Shown: piece by piece, positions 11,937-24,196 of the stretch
Position numbering within the stretch: position 1 is the stretch's first letter
How the letters are laid out: each line of letters begins with the position of its first letter
Source: Lobosporangium transversale
Lineage: Eukaryota; Mortierellomycota; Mortierellomycetes; Mortierellales; Mortierellaceae
DNA length: 64,000 nt
Reading direction: 5' to 3'
Assembly (NCBI RefSeq): GCF_002105155.1
Contig: NW_019029000.1
Location: forward strand, 62,001 to 126,000
Notes under the pieces: generated by a model
Database searches by the model: none
Told to the model about the DNA's origin: nothing
Seen by the model: the letters and a program-made list of their open reading frames with translations, nothing else
Position numbers and translations under genes: made by a program

Positions 11937-14555
11937 TTAATCTCTATATGGTTTTATGGATTGGTGATTAAGTGGTGCTAAGGGTTCTGCATATTCTGGA
12001 TTGATATCCCATGAACCACCATCTTGGCGTGACACGCGGATCAACTGTCCGTCAGGCTCTTGCGTTGAAAACTTGGGAGAGATAAAAAAAAAAAAAAAAA
12101 AAGGTTAACACTCTGTTCAAATATAAGCAAGTACAATGATATATGATAATGAATTGATGCTGTAGCACTGTTATTACCGAGGCATTCGTTAAATGGATCA
12201 CATCATCTTCTTTGAGCTCTGGAAGCTCTGCAGGATTACTGGCATAAATGTGAACGAACCGTAATTGGTCATGCTCAAAGGTCTCACAGAGCACATCCAA
12301 ACATGAAAATCGGATCCAGTGTTCTACAAAAACATTTCCATCGAGCGTTACAAAACAAACAACAAACAAATGACAACAACAATACCAACAATATCAGTAA
12401 CGGAGCGGACAAGCAGGAATATAAATTATCGGTGTCAACATTGTGATTTGCTCTAGTGGAGTAAACGACCACACTATAGTTACTTACCTTCTCTTGTGTA
12501 ATCATATCCACAATCCCCACTTGCGTGAATGACCCGAACGTGGAGATTAAGGTCCTTTAGACAGCTTCCAAAGGTTAATGATCCAAGGGGAGTCAAGGTC
12601 TACGAAACACAAAGACAAAAACAAAATTTTTAATCGTTACAACTATTTTCTAGGTTGTACTTTTTGTAGATGTGAATATGCTTACCTTATCTGTAGATGT
12701 AATTTTTCCTGTCATTTTCGCCTTTATGCTTTGTTCTATGTATTTTCTATTGTCCTTTGTTCTTTATTTCTTTTTTTTTTCTTTACAAGTTTATGAATTA
12801 TAGTGAAATGATGTGATGAAAGAGAATGTTTTTCTTCATGGTGTATAAAGCCATCATTTATATATATTTTCATTCTTGACTTCGATCCTTTCTTTGTACA
12901 TGTACTATTTTTTATTTTTCTCGGCATAAACGGTTGAGCAAATCCAAATCCACATTGAACTCACGGACCTAAAAGAATCGCTTTTTTTTTTTACTCTCCT
13001 TTTTAATAATCCATCCATCCCGGAAAAAATAAAACATCCACATGAGCCCACGCGATCTATTCGGTTTTTTGAACACCGAGATAATTCTTAAGAAACATGT
13101 GGGGGACTCTTAAAGAACAAAGAAAGATAAAAGAAAAAAAAAAAAAGGCAAGGGTCGACAGATTATATTCTAAAATGTGGCCAAAAACCGTGGTAGTACT
13201 CATTACCTTGGATGAAGGCGAAGTCAAATAGTTTTGGCGCAGTTTTATTGTATCTTGTTTTATATATTTTATTTTATTTTATTTGATAAAAAGATAAGAG
13301 GATAACGAGGTCACATCATTTTGGCGAAGTTATTCCTTTGCAAAAAACAATAAAACAAAGAAGGGTAATAATAGTCATGATAGTATATATACAACAAAGG
13401 GTATTGCATGAAGAAAAAAAAACGTTGCCACATTTGATCAGGGGCCTGCATATGTTTTATTCATCATATTTGCTACTTTGAATAAAGAAAAGGAACATCA
13501 CAGGATGGAATGTGGTTGTTGCTTTTTTTTTTTTTCTTTTTTTTTCCTTTTTACTCCTTTAGAAACGGTGCGTTGGTTCTATTCTTGCAAGGCTGGATTT
13601 GGGACGAATCAACCATGTACTGTTCATGTCGTGCGAGGCTTGGATCGTGAAGCCACCATGCCTATCCGACAATTTAAACTGTTTGGGTCATGTTAATATT
13701 GTAATATTGCGATATTGCGGCACCGAATATGTCTATGCATTATGAACTAAATTTCCTTTCATTCTTTTCTATTGATTTTTTTTTTTTTTTTTTTTTTTTA
13801 AAAAATATTTACAGAGGCGTTTAAGATCGTAATGTCGTCGCCGACCTTCAAAATGGGAAGGCCACTTTTGTGAGATGAAAAAATATAGACCATCTGAAGA
13901 GCGTTCGTATGGTCCTTTAGCAAGAAACGTGTACTATGATCTAACAGGGACAGCCGTTAGAAAGTATTTTTAATGTGTTTCAACGTTGATCCTTTTTTTA
14001 TATATATTTGTATACATGTATACTTGTCTTTACCTTTGCTTTTCTCATCGTAAAAGATCAAAGAGCTCACAGCGGTCACCTCGCCATGCACGTTGAATCC
14101 AAACATGGGCTCATCTGGAGTCAACGTATTTAATCCTGTAACAATCTAATGCAAATAACAAGAAAGAGAGCGAGCTATTTTTCGTAATTGATCCCTTCTT
14201 TTTTTTTTTATTTTTTATTTTTATTTTTTCCTTTAAAATAAAATAAAAAAGTCATTAAAGCGATACTGTTTCCAAGTATACGAACCATGTTACTCCTTGT
14301 TTAATGCTAAAGAGGTATACTAGAGGTACTTGAGTAAAGAATTTATAGCCTGGAAGTTTAAAAAAAAAAAAAAAAAAAAACGCTGCTAAAGAGCAAAAAA
14401 AATAATATTCTAGCTCCTGTAACACCAGCAGCAATAGGAACAACAATAGCAGCAGTAATAATAAAGGAAAAGCCATTATGCTCATCTACAAGAAGGCTTT
14501 TTAATAGCTTGCCTTTTGCCTTACTTTGCAAGAACGACCAGTAACATGGATGTTC

Positions 14556-14590
<35 letters not shown>

Positions 14591-14732
14591 ATCACAGAAA
14601 TACAAATGTTTCAGGAGAAAGCCAAAAATAAAAATAAAAATAAAAAAAGCTGATATTTGGTAACTTTGGATTTATCGATTTTTTTTTTTTTTTATTTTTA
14701 TTTCGATCGTCATTTAAGAAATGATCAAAAGG

Positions 14733-14773
<41 letters not shown>

Positions 14774-15512
14774 AGAATAGTAGAGTAGTTGAATTCACGG
14801 ATTACAACCTCTAAGGCTGTGGGGAATTACGACGCGAGCTATTAGAGATGTATTCGAGGTCCAATTCAGGACCACAGATGATGCGTCCTTCAGTTTCGGA
14901 CGTCCCTTCGTACTAGCGTCAAGGGAAAAATAAATAAATAAATAAGAATTAACCAAATAAATTTAAAATATAGTGCGCGGGTTCAGAAAAAATTCAATAT
15001 TCTAAACTAATTATTACCTTGACATCAGTGAAAGTGAGCCAATGACCCTGTTGCACGATGTACATACCATCAGGGTCCTCCAAATAAAGGAGCACCTCCT
15101 TCTCGATAAGGCTTTGGGGGTCCATGAGAACAAAGTACAGATCCCAAGCTTCCCAAAGGGATAGTAAAAAAGCGTGAAAAAAAATATAAAAAAAACATTA
15201 AACTTCTAATTCTAATGGACCTATTCATTGCAATTGGTGCTGTAGCTTACTGTTAGGGTAATCCTTGGATGGAAACGCGCCAATGACGCGGACGACTACG
15301 CCTTGAACGTTGATATCGTGCATCGTGCAGATACCGCGCAACATGTTAAAGGGTGTGTAGACCTAAAAAAAAAAACATCAAATAATCGTTATTGTAAAAA
15401 TCTTACTATTTTTTTTTATTATATCTTCCCTACTTTATCCTCAGGCCGTTGAGGCCCGCTTTCCTTGACTTACAATGCCCTCAAGCTGTTCGTTTGTGGT
15501 TCTTGTGATCAT
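11937..15512 (-). CDS. POT1-like telomere single-strand DNA binding OB-fold protein
   Basis: Exons on the minus strand: 15512-15474, 15362-15251, 15148-15018, 14912-14831, 14554-14525 (30-nt candidate), 14135-14034, 13940-13813, 13678-13567, 13253-13207, 12599-12488, 12323-12178, 12071-11937. The model closes in phase at 391 aa and starts MITRTTNEQLEGI. Three OB-like blocks appear. The first has YTPFNML, then NVQGVVVRVIGAFPSKDY, then WDLYFVLMD, strongly resembling the first POT1 (Telo_bind) OB-fold. The second has LNTLTPDEP, FGFNVHGEVTAV, RFLLKDHTNAL and LKVGDDITILNA. The third has TLTPLGSL, HVRVIHASG, WIRFSCLDVL and LKEDDVIHLTNA. By family knowledge such a protein would cap G-rich telomeric overhangs in the nucleus. 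Alternatives are another OB protein such as a Cdc13/RPA relative. The join around the 30-nt exon is the weakest part, and the donor at 13566 (GTTTCT) is non-consensus. Confidence 0.55.
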
Positions 15513-15850
15513 TTTTTTCTTTTGTTTTAACACGCTCAATGAATGATTGATTGTTAAAGATAAAAAAAAAAAAGAAATTTGAGCCTTTGATCACCTCTTT
15601 TTATACTCGTTCGACTACTCATAATGCTGAGTTGTGGCAAAGGTTCCATGGCGGGGAAAGCTCATCTCAAAGCCGTTACAGGAGATAGAAAAAGCCATTG
15701 GAATATGATCCTTCGACCTATCTACAACAGTCAGTTCTCAGCGGAGTTTCAAGGCCAAAGCGTCTTTGGGAAACACGCTCTGAAAAAATTAACTATGCAA
15801 ATATGACACGCGACACGCGACGCGCGATAATTTTCCCACGCGGAGGACTC

Positions 15851-15892
<42 letters not shown>

Positions 15893-15948
15893 GGAAATAC
15901 ATGCAATCCTTCTACCATTCAATTCATTCCACATTTCATGAATTGCAG
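15513..15948. promoter_or_regulatory. Divergent promoter region with four ACGCG boxes
   Basis: This intergenic segment separates the divergent OB-fold gene and S9 hydrolase gene. ACGCG occurs at 15808-15812, 15815-15819, 15820-15824 and 15838-15842, within 35 bases. ACGCG is the core of the MluI cell-cycle box bound by MBF in yeasts. Whether it works that way here is inference. A T run followed directly by an A run (about 15851-15892) lies between the boxes and the hydrolase start. Confidence 0.4.
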
Positions 15949-17911
15949 ATGATTTCTAGCTCATTTCTAGTTCTTCTTTTTGCCTTCTTTGTCGGCATCG
16001 CCACTCCAGCGAAAGCAGGATCTTTGTTATTTCAGCCCGATGTGAAGAAACAAACTGTAATGGATAATAACATTTTTTCAACCTCCGTCAGTAGCAGTCA
16101 CCACGGACGCGACCAGCTACAGATAGGCGTAGACTTTAATTGGCAGGTAAAAATAAAAAAATGGCTTTTCAAGACAAGGCATATTAAGCATATAAACAGA
16201 GAATCATGCTTAGCATATTAAAGAAGAAACGATTCAAACATCAATCAATAGCTCTTGGGACCATTTCCGACAGGGATGCGCGAACAAGACTTTGGCGCTG
16301 ATCCATTGGAAGCCTTTGGTAAAGATAAGAAGTATAAAAAAATAATAGGAAAAAAAAAAAGTTATTTGGACTCTAGGTTTCAATAAAAACAAAGCTACCA
16401 ACAAACTCATTTTGAAATAAATAAAAAAAAAAAAAAATCAAAATTGTTTTACTTCTTAGGTGGATTCCGAGAGCTCAAATATGATGAAGATGCAAAGTAT
16501 CCTTCAGAACTAGCCAGAGATGGTGTTGTACGCTGGCAAACTACCCAGATGGACCGTGAAGGATGGATCAATATCAGTTATCCAGAGATCGAGTAATGAA
16601 AGTGACCCAGGGCTTTTTTTTGTTTTATTTTGTCTTCATTTTATTTTTTTCATTCTGCTAAAAGTTAAACGCAATCCGTTTGCCTTTGCGTCTCTCTCCC
16701 TCTCTCTCTTTCTCTGAAGCTGGAAGTTCAATCAGCAATTCTTGGGCTGGGCTTTCAATCAATTTCAAGCTTGGGCAAGATCTACGTTTACTATACCTTC
16801 GCATATTGGTGATGGTGATGGACTTTGTCCCGTCATAATCCAATGTGAAAACGTCGGAGACTTTTATGTGGATGACCAACGTCTTTCAGGGGACTGGTAT
16901 GGATACGGTTTGACGAGGCATACTTTAAGGTTAAAACCTGGTATTCAACACATATTGTCTGTTCGGGTCGTCCATGAGGTGCGCATTTTCGGTGGCGTGA
17001 TTACACCTCCACCTTCCAAATTCAAGTGCGAATTGAAGATACCCTTCGCCACATGGTCTAAAGATTTAGAGCCGCAGTACCAGCATCACCGTCGCCATCA
17101 AGGCATGACGGTTCAAGTAATCAAAGAAGGGTATGGAGGGCTTGTGCTTATGGACTTGGTTGATGATGCGCTAGCAGGGAAGTACATCAGCGTCGCCTTA
17201 AGGAACGTGGACACCGAGAAGGTCCTTGTTCAGTCTGTTAAGGTCCTACAAGGATCCGACCGATTCAAGGCAGAATTAAAGGATGTATCGACTGGTATCC
17301 GCCTAACTCCATCCAGTCATCGCCCGATCGTCATTCGCCTTGAGGAAACGGGGGCGAAGGCAAGTAATGGTGCACTTGCCCCGACATTCACACTGGAATT
17401 TCAGCTGAAGTGGCTCACACCTGCACCTGTACGTAATGGGGATTCAAAAGTTGAAACGCTAGAAACCGACCCGATCACTTTAAAGCAGCGCAAGTGGGGT
17501 GAAGTATATCATTACACATTTTTAGATTTCGATAACACGGTTCAGTATGCTGCTGCGATCCCTCCAAGCGATCCTTCATCACAACCAAAGGGCTTTAACT
17601 CTGTGCCTGTTATCGTAGCTCTTCATGGCGCAGGTATTCTACTCTAACTTTATATACTTGTTACATATACTGATCATTTGAAAAGGATTGAATCTGACGC
17701 TAGAGTTTTCACTTTCTGCCTTCTAGGAGTTGAGGTGTCACAAAAGTCGTTTTGGTTAACAGAGTACAAAAGGCGCGAGCACAGTTGGGTAACACTTCTG
17801 AGCCGGTTTTCCTTGCTTCCAAAAATTGGGTTTTATTACAAGCTAAAGATTTATTGTGTTCTCTTTTTCTTTTCAGGTCGTTTTACCAACGGGGCGTTCT
17901 CCATGGTTAGG

Positions 17912-17942
<31 letters not shown>

Positions 17943-20633
17943 CCTTGCATTAACTTCGCTGGAATAGCATTGGAGTAGAAGCTTTTTTCCAGCCTCGGCA
18001 AACTTAGTCTAACTTTTCCTTTTTAATTAGGGGATACGATTGGCATGGAGCAAGTATCAAAAATGTCATGAGTGCTATTCAGAGCCTTTCAGACTCATTG
18101 CCTGGTGTACCAAAACATCTTCGAGGCCTTCCTGGAATAAAGCCAGATCCCGAGAGGCTCTTGATGGCTGGGCATAGTAACGGTGGTCAAGGAGCATGGT
18201 ACTTTGTAACCCATTTTCCAGACAAAGCAATCGCGGGTAAGTTTTTATTTTTATATTCATTTTTTCTTCAAAAAAAAAAAAAAAAAAAAAAAAAAGAAGG
18301 ATCTGTTACATTTATTGTAGATAGAATCTTTGCCATTTTCACTTCGGTTAAAGGGTATCGAGGCTTGATCGGCCGCTAATGCCTTCGCTCTTCTTCCCCT
18401 TTCTTTTTAATGACAGCTACACCTGCTGCTGGGTATGTAAATATCAAGCAGTATGTCCCATATCTCGGGTGGCAAAGCGATTCTTATACCGATTCACACT
18501 TGCGTGGGGTAAGGTTGAAAAGTGGGGTTGGTAAAAAAAAAAAAAAAAAAAAAATGGGGAGACATTATGCTGATAATTACTTTCGGATAGCTTTTAGAAG
18601 CATCAATCATAGAGTTTGATAACAACCTTCACATGTCCAACACAGTAAGTCTCTCCAACTATGAGCTCTTTCTTTATATTCTGGTATTATGAATGTATGG
18701 TAGCATTTTATAGTTATTATTGTTTACTAATGGTGCATTTTATATAATATATACTCAGGTCGGGGTTCCTATTCTAGCAAGGACAGGAAGCGAAGACGAC
18801 AATGTTCCGCCTTTCAACTCCAGGAAGATGGTGCGACTCGGGCAAGAGAACGCACATGACCTCTCTGCAATCAGGTACAGTTTTAACTACAATAGAAAAA
18901 AAAATGTCCAACGACACAGGAGGAAGTGTCCTAACATCTACGCTTGTTGTATACAACTGCTTAGACTATCAGAAGTCTCAGGAGAGGGACATTGGTTTAC
19001 GGGAGCACTTCATGACGAAACTATGCAGAAGTTCTTGAAGGGCCATTTATTCGACAACATTACTTCAGGAGCAGTTGAAGCATCTATAAGTCACCCTTTT
19101 GAGGATTTTGGAAGCTATCGAGATAATAGGACTGGCGCTAAAGCAGTGACCCTTCCTCCATTCCCCAAATCATTCGAAATCACTGTCATCAACCCTGCAG
19201 GGATGGGATCGAGAGGTGGCATTCAGGTTGAACAGCTTCATATCCCTTTTCGGTAAAATTATGATAAAAAAAAGAAGAAAAAAAATCTAGCGACCATAAT
19301 AGTCCCAACCCAAAAGGAATGATTTAGTAATACAGATACTGATTTCTCTTGAGTCCATCTGCTTCCTATTAATTTAGGAAAGGAACTATTCGAGTACAAG
19401 CTCGAGAAGAAGCTTCAGGTGTCCAGGATGGCGCTGTTGAGATTACATGGGAGCTACGGACGACAAATATTCGTCGCTTTCAATTTTTGGATTCATCTTT
19501 GCTTCAACAAAGACGTGGTGGTCGCCTCACAAAATTAATTGTGGATGGAGTGACATTTTATCTGGGTGATGACGACAACAGCTGCAATAACAGAGGAGCT
19601 ACGGTCTCCAACGTGGCCCAAGTCACATTTGTACGAGATCATTTATCCAAGACTCGTCAGCATTCATGGCAGGTAAAGAAAGTATAAAAAAAAAGGTGAA
19701 TAATAAACGCATGCCGTGGCATATGATGTTTATTTGCTCGCACCACCTCTCTTTTTTATACACTATCTTAGTTCATGACCTCTAGCGAATGGTCCCATAT
19801 TGAGCGCAATCGTGACACATATGGCCCAGCAATCCAAGTCTTAGAAAAACGTCTAGTCGTGATTGTCGGCACCAACTTCTCTGGCAATGGCATTCCTCCA
19901 GATCTCGTTGGTACAGCTGACAGGATTTCGAAACTAATTGCTCATGATATCTATCTCTACGGAAGAGGTGATGTGGAGGTTATGGATGATGAAGAATATA
20001 TGACAAAGCTTCATAGGAATAGAGTCAGTGGAGATACCAGTACTGAGAAAACGAACCTTGTTCTGATTGGTGATGCTCATCAAAACAGCGCCACAAAACA
20101 TGTCCTCGCACAGACATTTCAAGAAGGTAAAGAAGAAGAAACTCACATGCGCACAAACAAAATCATGGGCAAAAGGCATGCTTCCTAAACTTAACATTCA
20201 CCTCGCCCTCCATGCATCTATTGTAGTGACCATTGAGGCTCAAAGGGGTTGTGTGTCCATTGACCCTAGACCAGAGACTGCTGCTGTGCCAAGTGAATTT
20301 TGTGGGCCAGGGATTGGATTACTGATGATACGGCCATGGGGATCTTCGAACTTGGCAATGGTGATTGCGGGTGTTGACAGCCAGGGGTTGGAAACCGCTG
20401 CACGTCTCTTCCCAAAACGGACCGGTCTTTTAGTTCCTGACTGGAGTAAGCGAGAATGAGAAAATGAATATGCTTATCCGCTTTCAAAATAACCTCATTC
20501 TTACTGTTTTTTTTTTTTTTTTTTTTTACCTACTACTATTGTTATCGCCGTTTTTTCTGCTGAAAAAAAGTCGTGACAGGACCAGAGATGGGGTGGAAGG
20601 GAGCAGGAGGAATCCTCGCAGCTGGGTAAAACC

Positions 20634-20664
<31 letters not shown>

Positions 20665-20802
20665 TCATATTGGTAATACGATTGTACACTCGTCATTGAT
20701 TTGTTTGATTAGATTTTAAATATTCTCTTTGCTTTCTTCTTTTTTATTTTTGGTAGATTTTGGGGCAACCACTGGGAATATCTTCCAACGATGTCAGCAT
20801 GA
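15949..20802 (+). CDS. Secreted S9-type serine peptidase/esterase, alpha/beta hydrolase
   Basis: Sixteen exons close in phase to 1039 aa: 15949-16146, 16252-16318, 16460-16592, 16720-17633, 17727-17788, 17877-17905, 18031-18236, 18417-18508, 18591-18644, 18759-18874, 18965-19252, 19378-19672, 19772-20126, 20227-20445, 20580-20625, 20757-20802. Residues 1-23 form a signal peptide (hydrophobic run after MISSS, ending near TPAKA), so the Met at 15949 was preferred to the in-frame one at 15901. The N-terminal half is a beta-rich domain beginning with the motif LLGPFPTGMREQDFGADPLE. The hydrolase core has ALHGAG (oxyanion region) and the nucleophile elbow GHSNGGQGAW, then an acid loop SEDDNVPP and the histidine in GEGHWF, a plausible Ser-Asp-His triad. 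It is likely extracellular or in the secretory pathway. The substrate is unknown; the fold fits prolyl-oligopeptidase-like or PHB-depolymerase-like enzymes. Confidence 0.85.
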
Positions 20803-21463
20803 CCTGAATTAATTCTCGGATGCCATACTAATAAGAGTTCTCACCAGAAAGTTGTCGACAAATATTTTTGAAATGAATAAACTATTTTTCATTTTTCGAC
20901 AAATAATCGGCCACCAAATCACTCCCAATTGATCGTTTTGATTGAAGTTTATTGAACGTAAAGCGCTTTTTTTTTTTTTTTTTTTTTTTTTCTCTTGCGA
21001 AGATTCTATGGGGAATTCTTTCAATCTTCGACTTTTCGATCTCCAAGTCACATTATGAAAAAAAGAACATTCCAGTGTAATGAACTCCAAAGAAAAAAAG
21101 AACATTCTAATGTAATGAGCTCCAAAGAAAAAAAAAAAAATGAACAATGGATGTGAGAATCACATTTCTCTTTTTGTACGACGTGCATTTCCATGAAACA
21201 ATCTTAAAATGCGGGCTGAGCAGACTAGAAGCGTGTGAAGAAAAAAAGGTAATGGGCGACGTTGGGCTTTTGGAGTAGAGGCAAGGGATGAGCATGATAA
21301 CATGATCAAGAATAACAATCATGCTTGCCATTTGGATCGAGGTGAAAGAAGAAACTTTTAACAGAGTATAGAAACCTTTCCTGATTTTCCTATATAAATA
21401 ACGACTCGATTGCACTAGAAAAAAAATTTTGTCAATATTCCTTCCTTATCCTTTCTCATTCAG
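20803..21463. other. Intergenic between hydrolase and first GPI protein
   Basis: No gene was seen. There is a T run near 20967-20990 and AT-rich sequence. Unsupported minus-strand open frames here are Phe- and Ser-rich with no recognisable domain. Confidence 0.55.
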
Positions 21464-21543
21464 GTATCAAGTAAAAAAGAAAGCGTGTAGCTTATTCATA
21501 CTGCCATATCAGGGTTTCTAATAACATAAAATTTACGTTCTAG
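21464..21543 (+). other. Probable 5' UTR intron of the first Kre9/KNH-like gene
   Basis: A donor (CAG followed by GTATCA) and an acceptor (TTCTAG) lie 80 bases apart, and the acceptor is two bases before the ATG. The second paralog has the same arrangement at 23637-23719 (CAG/GTACCA to TTCTAG, then AC and ATG). The conservation between copies is the support. There is no transcript evidence. Confidence 0.5.
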
Positions 21544-21545
21544 AC

Positions 21546-21904
21546 ATGAAGACATCTTTGAAGACGTTCCTATTCGCCAGTTTGGCTTGTTTACAGTATC
21601 TGTCCGGCACAGATGCTCAGGCAGCATCCCCTACAACTCCTGTTGCCACCGTCTCATTCCTACCAGGACCATCACAAACACCGATCCATACTCCAGGCCT
21701 GAATATCCCTGGGTTTTATACCGGAATACCGATTCTTCAGAATTCAGTTAAATACATCGTAGTTCGATTAGACAAGGGACCGATAAGTAAGTTCATCTTC
21801 CCTTCGTAGAGCTGAAAGAGAACTGGCGAGAAAGGAAAGAGAGTATCTGCTTTACCACTTTATTCAAACAACATTAAGGGAAGGATATTGACTCTTGTGC
21901 CTTT

Positions 21905-21944
<40 letters not shown>

Positions 21945-22383
21945 AGGTTCCGTCTACTTAACGGCCACCAAGAAGGGTGAATCTTCCAAAATCATAATCA
22001 AAGATTATAAAGACGAGATCGAAAATGGTACGGGCCTAGAATGGGAAGTCGATCCGAAGCTGTATCCAGCAGGTGATTACTTGCTCAACATGACCGTCAC
22101 TTCCAACAGAGTTAAGGCAATCCCCAATCCGCAGGCCTCATCCTCGAGTGCCCCTCCAGCATCTAGAACAACCAGTATGGCCTCAAGCCCATCTCCCTCC
22201 GGCACTCCAGACGTAGAGCTTGCTGTTTATAACTGGCAAGTAGAAATCGAGATTGTTGAGCATCCAGGCTTTGTTCCTAGCTCGGCCATGTTATCAAATG
22301 TGCCTGGTGGCAGTATATGGTATCTTTATAGTATGATGACAGTTGCAGGAACCATATCTCTAGGAGCAATCCTTGCGCTTTGA
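21546..22383 (+). CDS. Secreted Kre9/KNH-like Ser/Thr-rich GPI-type protein, copy 1
   Basis: Two exons (21546-21786 and 21947-22383) give 225 aa. Residues 1-25 are a signal peptide (MKTSLKTFLF..., cleavage likely after TDAQA). The body resembles the Kre9/KNH-type beta-sandwich of fungal cell-wall proteins: a strand-rich stretch, then GLEWEVDPKLYPAGDYLLN, the usual W...P..L...G.Y.L signature. A Ser/Pro/Thr-rich linker at about residues 140-170 is probably O-glycosylated, and a C-terminal hydrophobic tail (about the last 20 residues, ending LGAILAL) fits a GPI signal or membrane anchor. The role is likely at the cell surface, in glucan or wall organisation by family analogy. The intron has a long T run followed by A bases just before its acceptor. 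It is a tandem paralog of the gene at 23722. Confidence 0.75.
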
Positions 22384-23636
22384 TAAAAAAAAAAAAAAAA
22401 AAAAAAAAAGTATAAGCAGCAGCAGGAGCCCTGTCCATACTAGGCAGGTCATTGTTTTGTCACCCGGGGGCATTTCTATGCCCAAAGTATTTAGTATGTT
22501 TGCACTCTCCTTAATAAACACAGATAAAATTGTAAAATTGCGTGACACTTCCAGTAGCCTAGAAAGGAAATAAAGTCAAGCCCTCAACCGCCGCCATTTC
22601 TTCAAAGAGCTGACTCTCGGCATCGGAGCCTTGAAGATACAGTGGTTATAAGTGTCCTTATATGGATCATACTTGGCATCATAATGCTGTATAGATTGGA
22701 GTATCAACTAGGTCAGGGATCTCACCGCATGCTATCTCGAGATATGAAGGGTCTATCAACTTTCGCAAGGATTAGCAGTGTTACGAGACAATGCTCAAGA
22801 ACTTGACTTTCAAGATGGTCATACTGACATTTTTTTTTTTTTTTTTCAGAGAAGGAACATCGCTATCAGCAATAGCGCCAAGTGGATCATTAAAATCAAC
22901 TTATTTAAATAGTGTGTGCAGGTCCCGCGACGAAGAAATATCCAGAAGCGGCATGCCATTATACATAACCGTGTTACATTGTCATGTGCATGAAGAGTAA
23001 GGAGTCTTCTGGTAGTCGGACGAAATATTTTTATTTTAACTCAACCAAGATTTATTTTAGCACCTTGTAATGTAAGAGAATAAATAACGAACGAAGAATG
23101 CATTTGGTATCTTTTTCCGTAGTAAGATACATTTTGTTGCCAACTGTACATGTACACATGTCTTTTGGGTGAATAAAATGACATTGCTAATATGTGCCAA
23201 GGAGATGTGCACTGGTCAATGCCAATATGTTTTCCAGTCCAACTTGAGAGTTGAGTTGAGAGCATTGTTGTTTTTGTAAATGGATATGCACAGGCTCTTC
23301 TTGTGCGACGCGTTTTTCTATGAAGTGGGAGGCGGCGTTTTGGAGTGAACAATAATCATGTGCATGGGGAAGGAGCTCTTGTGCTACTTGTATTTTTGAA
23401 TGCTCAGTTCAAGTGTTGCAAATAAGTACAGATACAGTTCTTTTTTTTTTCTTCTTCAGGCACATAACCTCCTCTTCCTCCCCCAGTATCCCAGCATTGG
23501 ACACCTCCTTCTTTCCCTACAGAAAATAACGACTCAATTGCCCCTTTTTATCTTTTTTTTTTTTAAAGCTTGTCTTTCAGTGTGTTCATCGACAATCTCA
23601 TTCATCTCCATCCTTTTCTCATTCAGGTACCAAAAA
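22384..23636. other. Intergenic between the tandem GPI-type genes
   Basis: No gene was recognised in about 1.2 kb. An A run directly follows the stop codon of copy 1. Upstream of copy 2, the sequence from about 23570 onward (C/T-rich leader, TTCTCATTCAG donor context) resembles the leader of copy 1, so the duplicated unit includes the promoter-proximal region. Confidence 0.55.
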
Positions 23637-23721
23637 AAAAATAAAATAAAATAAAATAAAGTGTGCGAATTGTCTGTTATCACATCAGGATTTCTGATAA
23701 TATGGCCTTTTCCTTCTAGAC

Positions 23722-24164
23722 ATGAAGACATCTTTGAAAACGCTCCTAGTCGTCGGTTTGACTTGTTTGCAATATCTGTCCGGCATAGATGCTCAAGCAG
23801 CAACCCCTACAACCCCTGTTCGAGGGACCGTCAGTGCAACCACCACTACAGTCCCAACGCCATCACAACCATCGTTTGTCAACACTCCAGGCCTGCAAAT
23901 CTCTTCAGTCTACAATGGAATGACGATTATTCAGGATACAGTCTTATCCATCATGATTAGTCTGTCAGACCAGCGACCAATAAGTAAGTCCATCTTTCCT
24001 CCACAGAAGTGGGGAATAAACTTCTTTTTTGTTATTATATGAGAGCTCTGCGCGTGCCACGCTGGGAGAGGAAAGACGGGAAAGAGAGTATTTACGTTTA
24101 TTTGTCATTTCAATCTAAAATATTGAGGGCGTTTGTTGTTGACTATTGTGTTTCTCTCTCTTTC

Positions 24165-24196
<32 letters not shown>

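Noticed and set aside
15901-15948. Upstream in-frame ATG of the S9 hydrolase
   Set aside because: Starting there would place 16 polar residues before the signal peptide; the Met at 15949 gives a standard signal sequence.
16274-16318. Acceptor CGACAG for exon 2 of the S9 hydrolase
   Set aside because: It breaks the downstream frame; the acceptor at 16251 gives the conserved LLGPFPTG block in phase.
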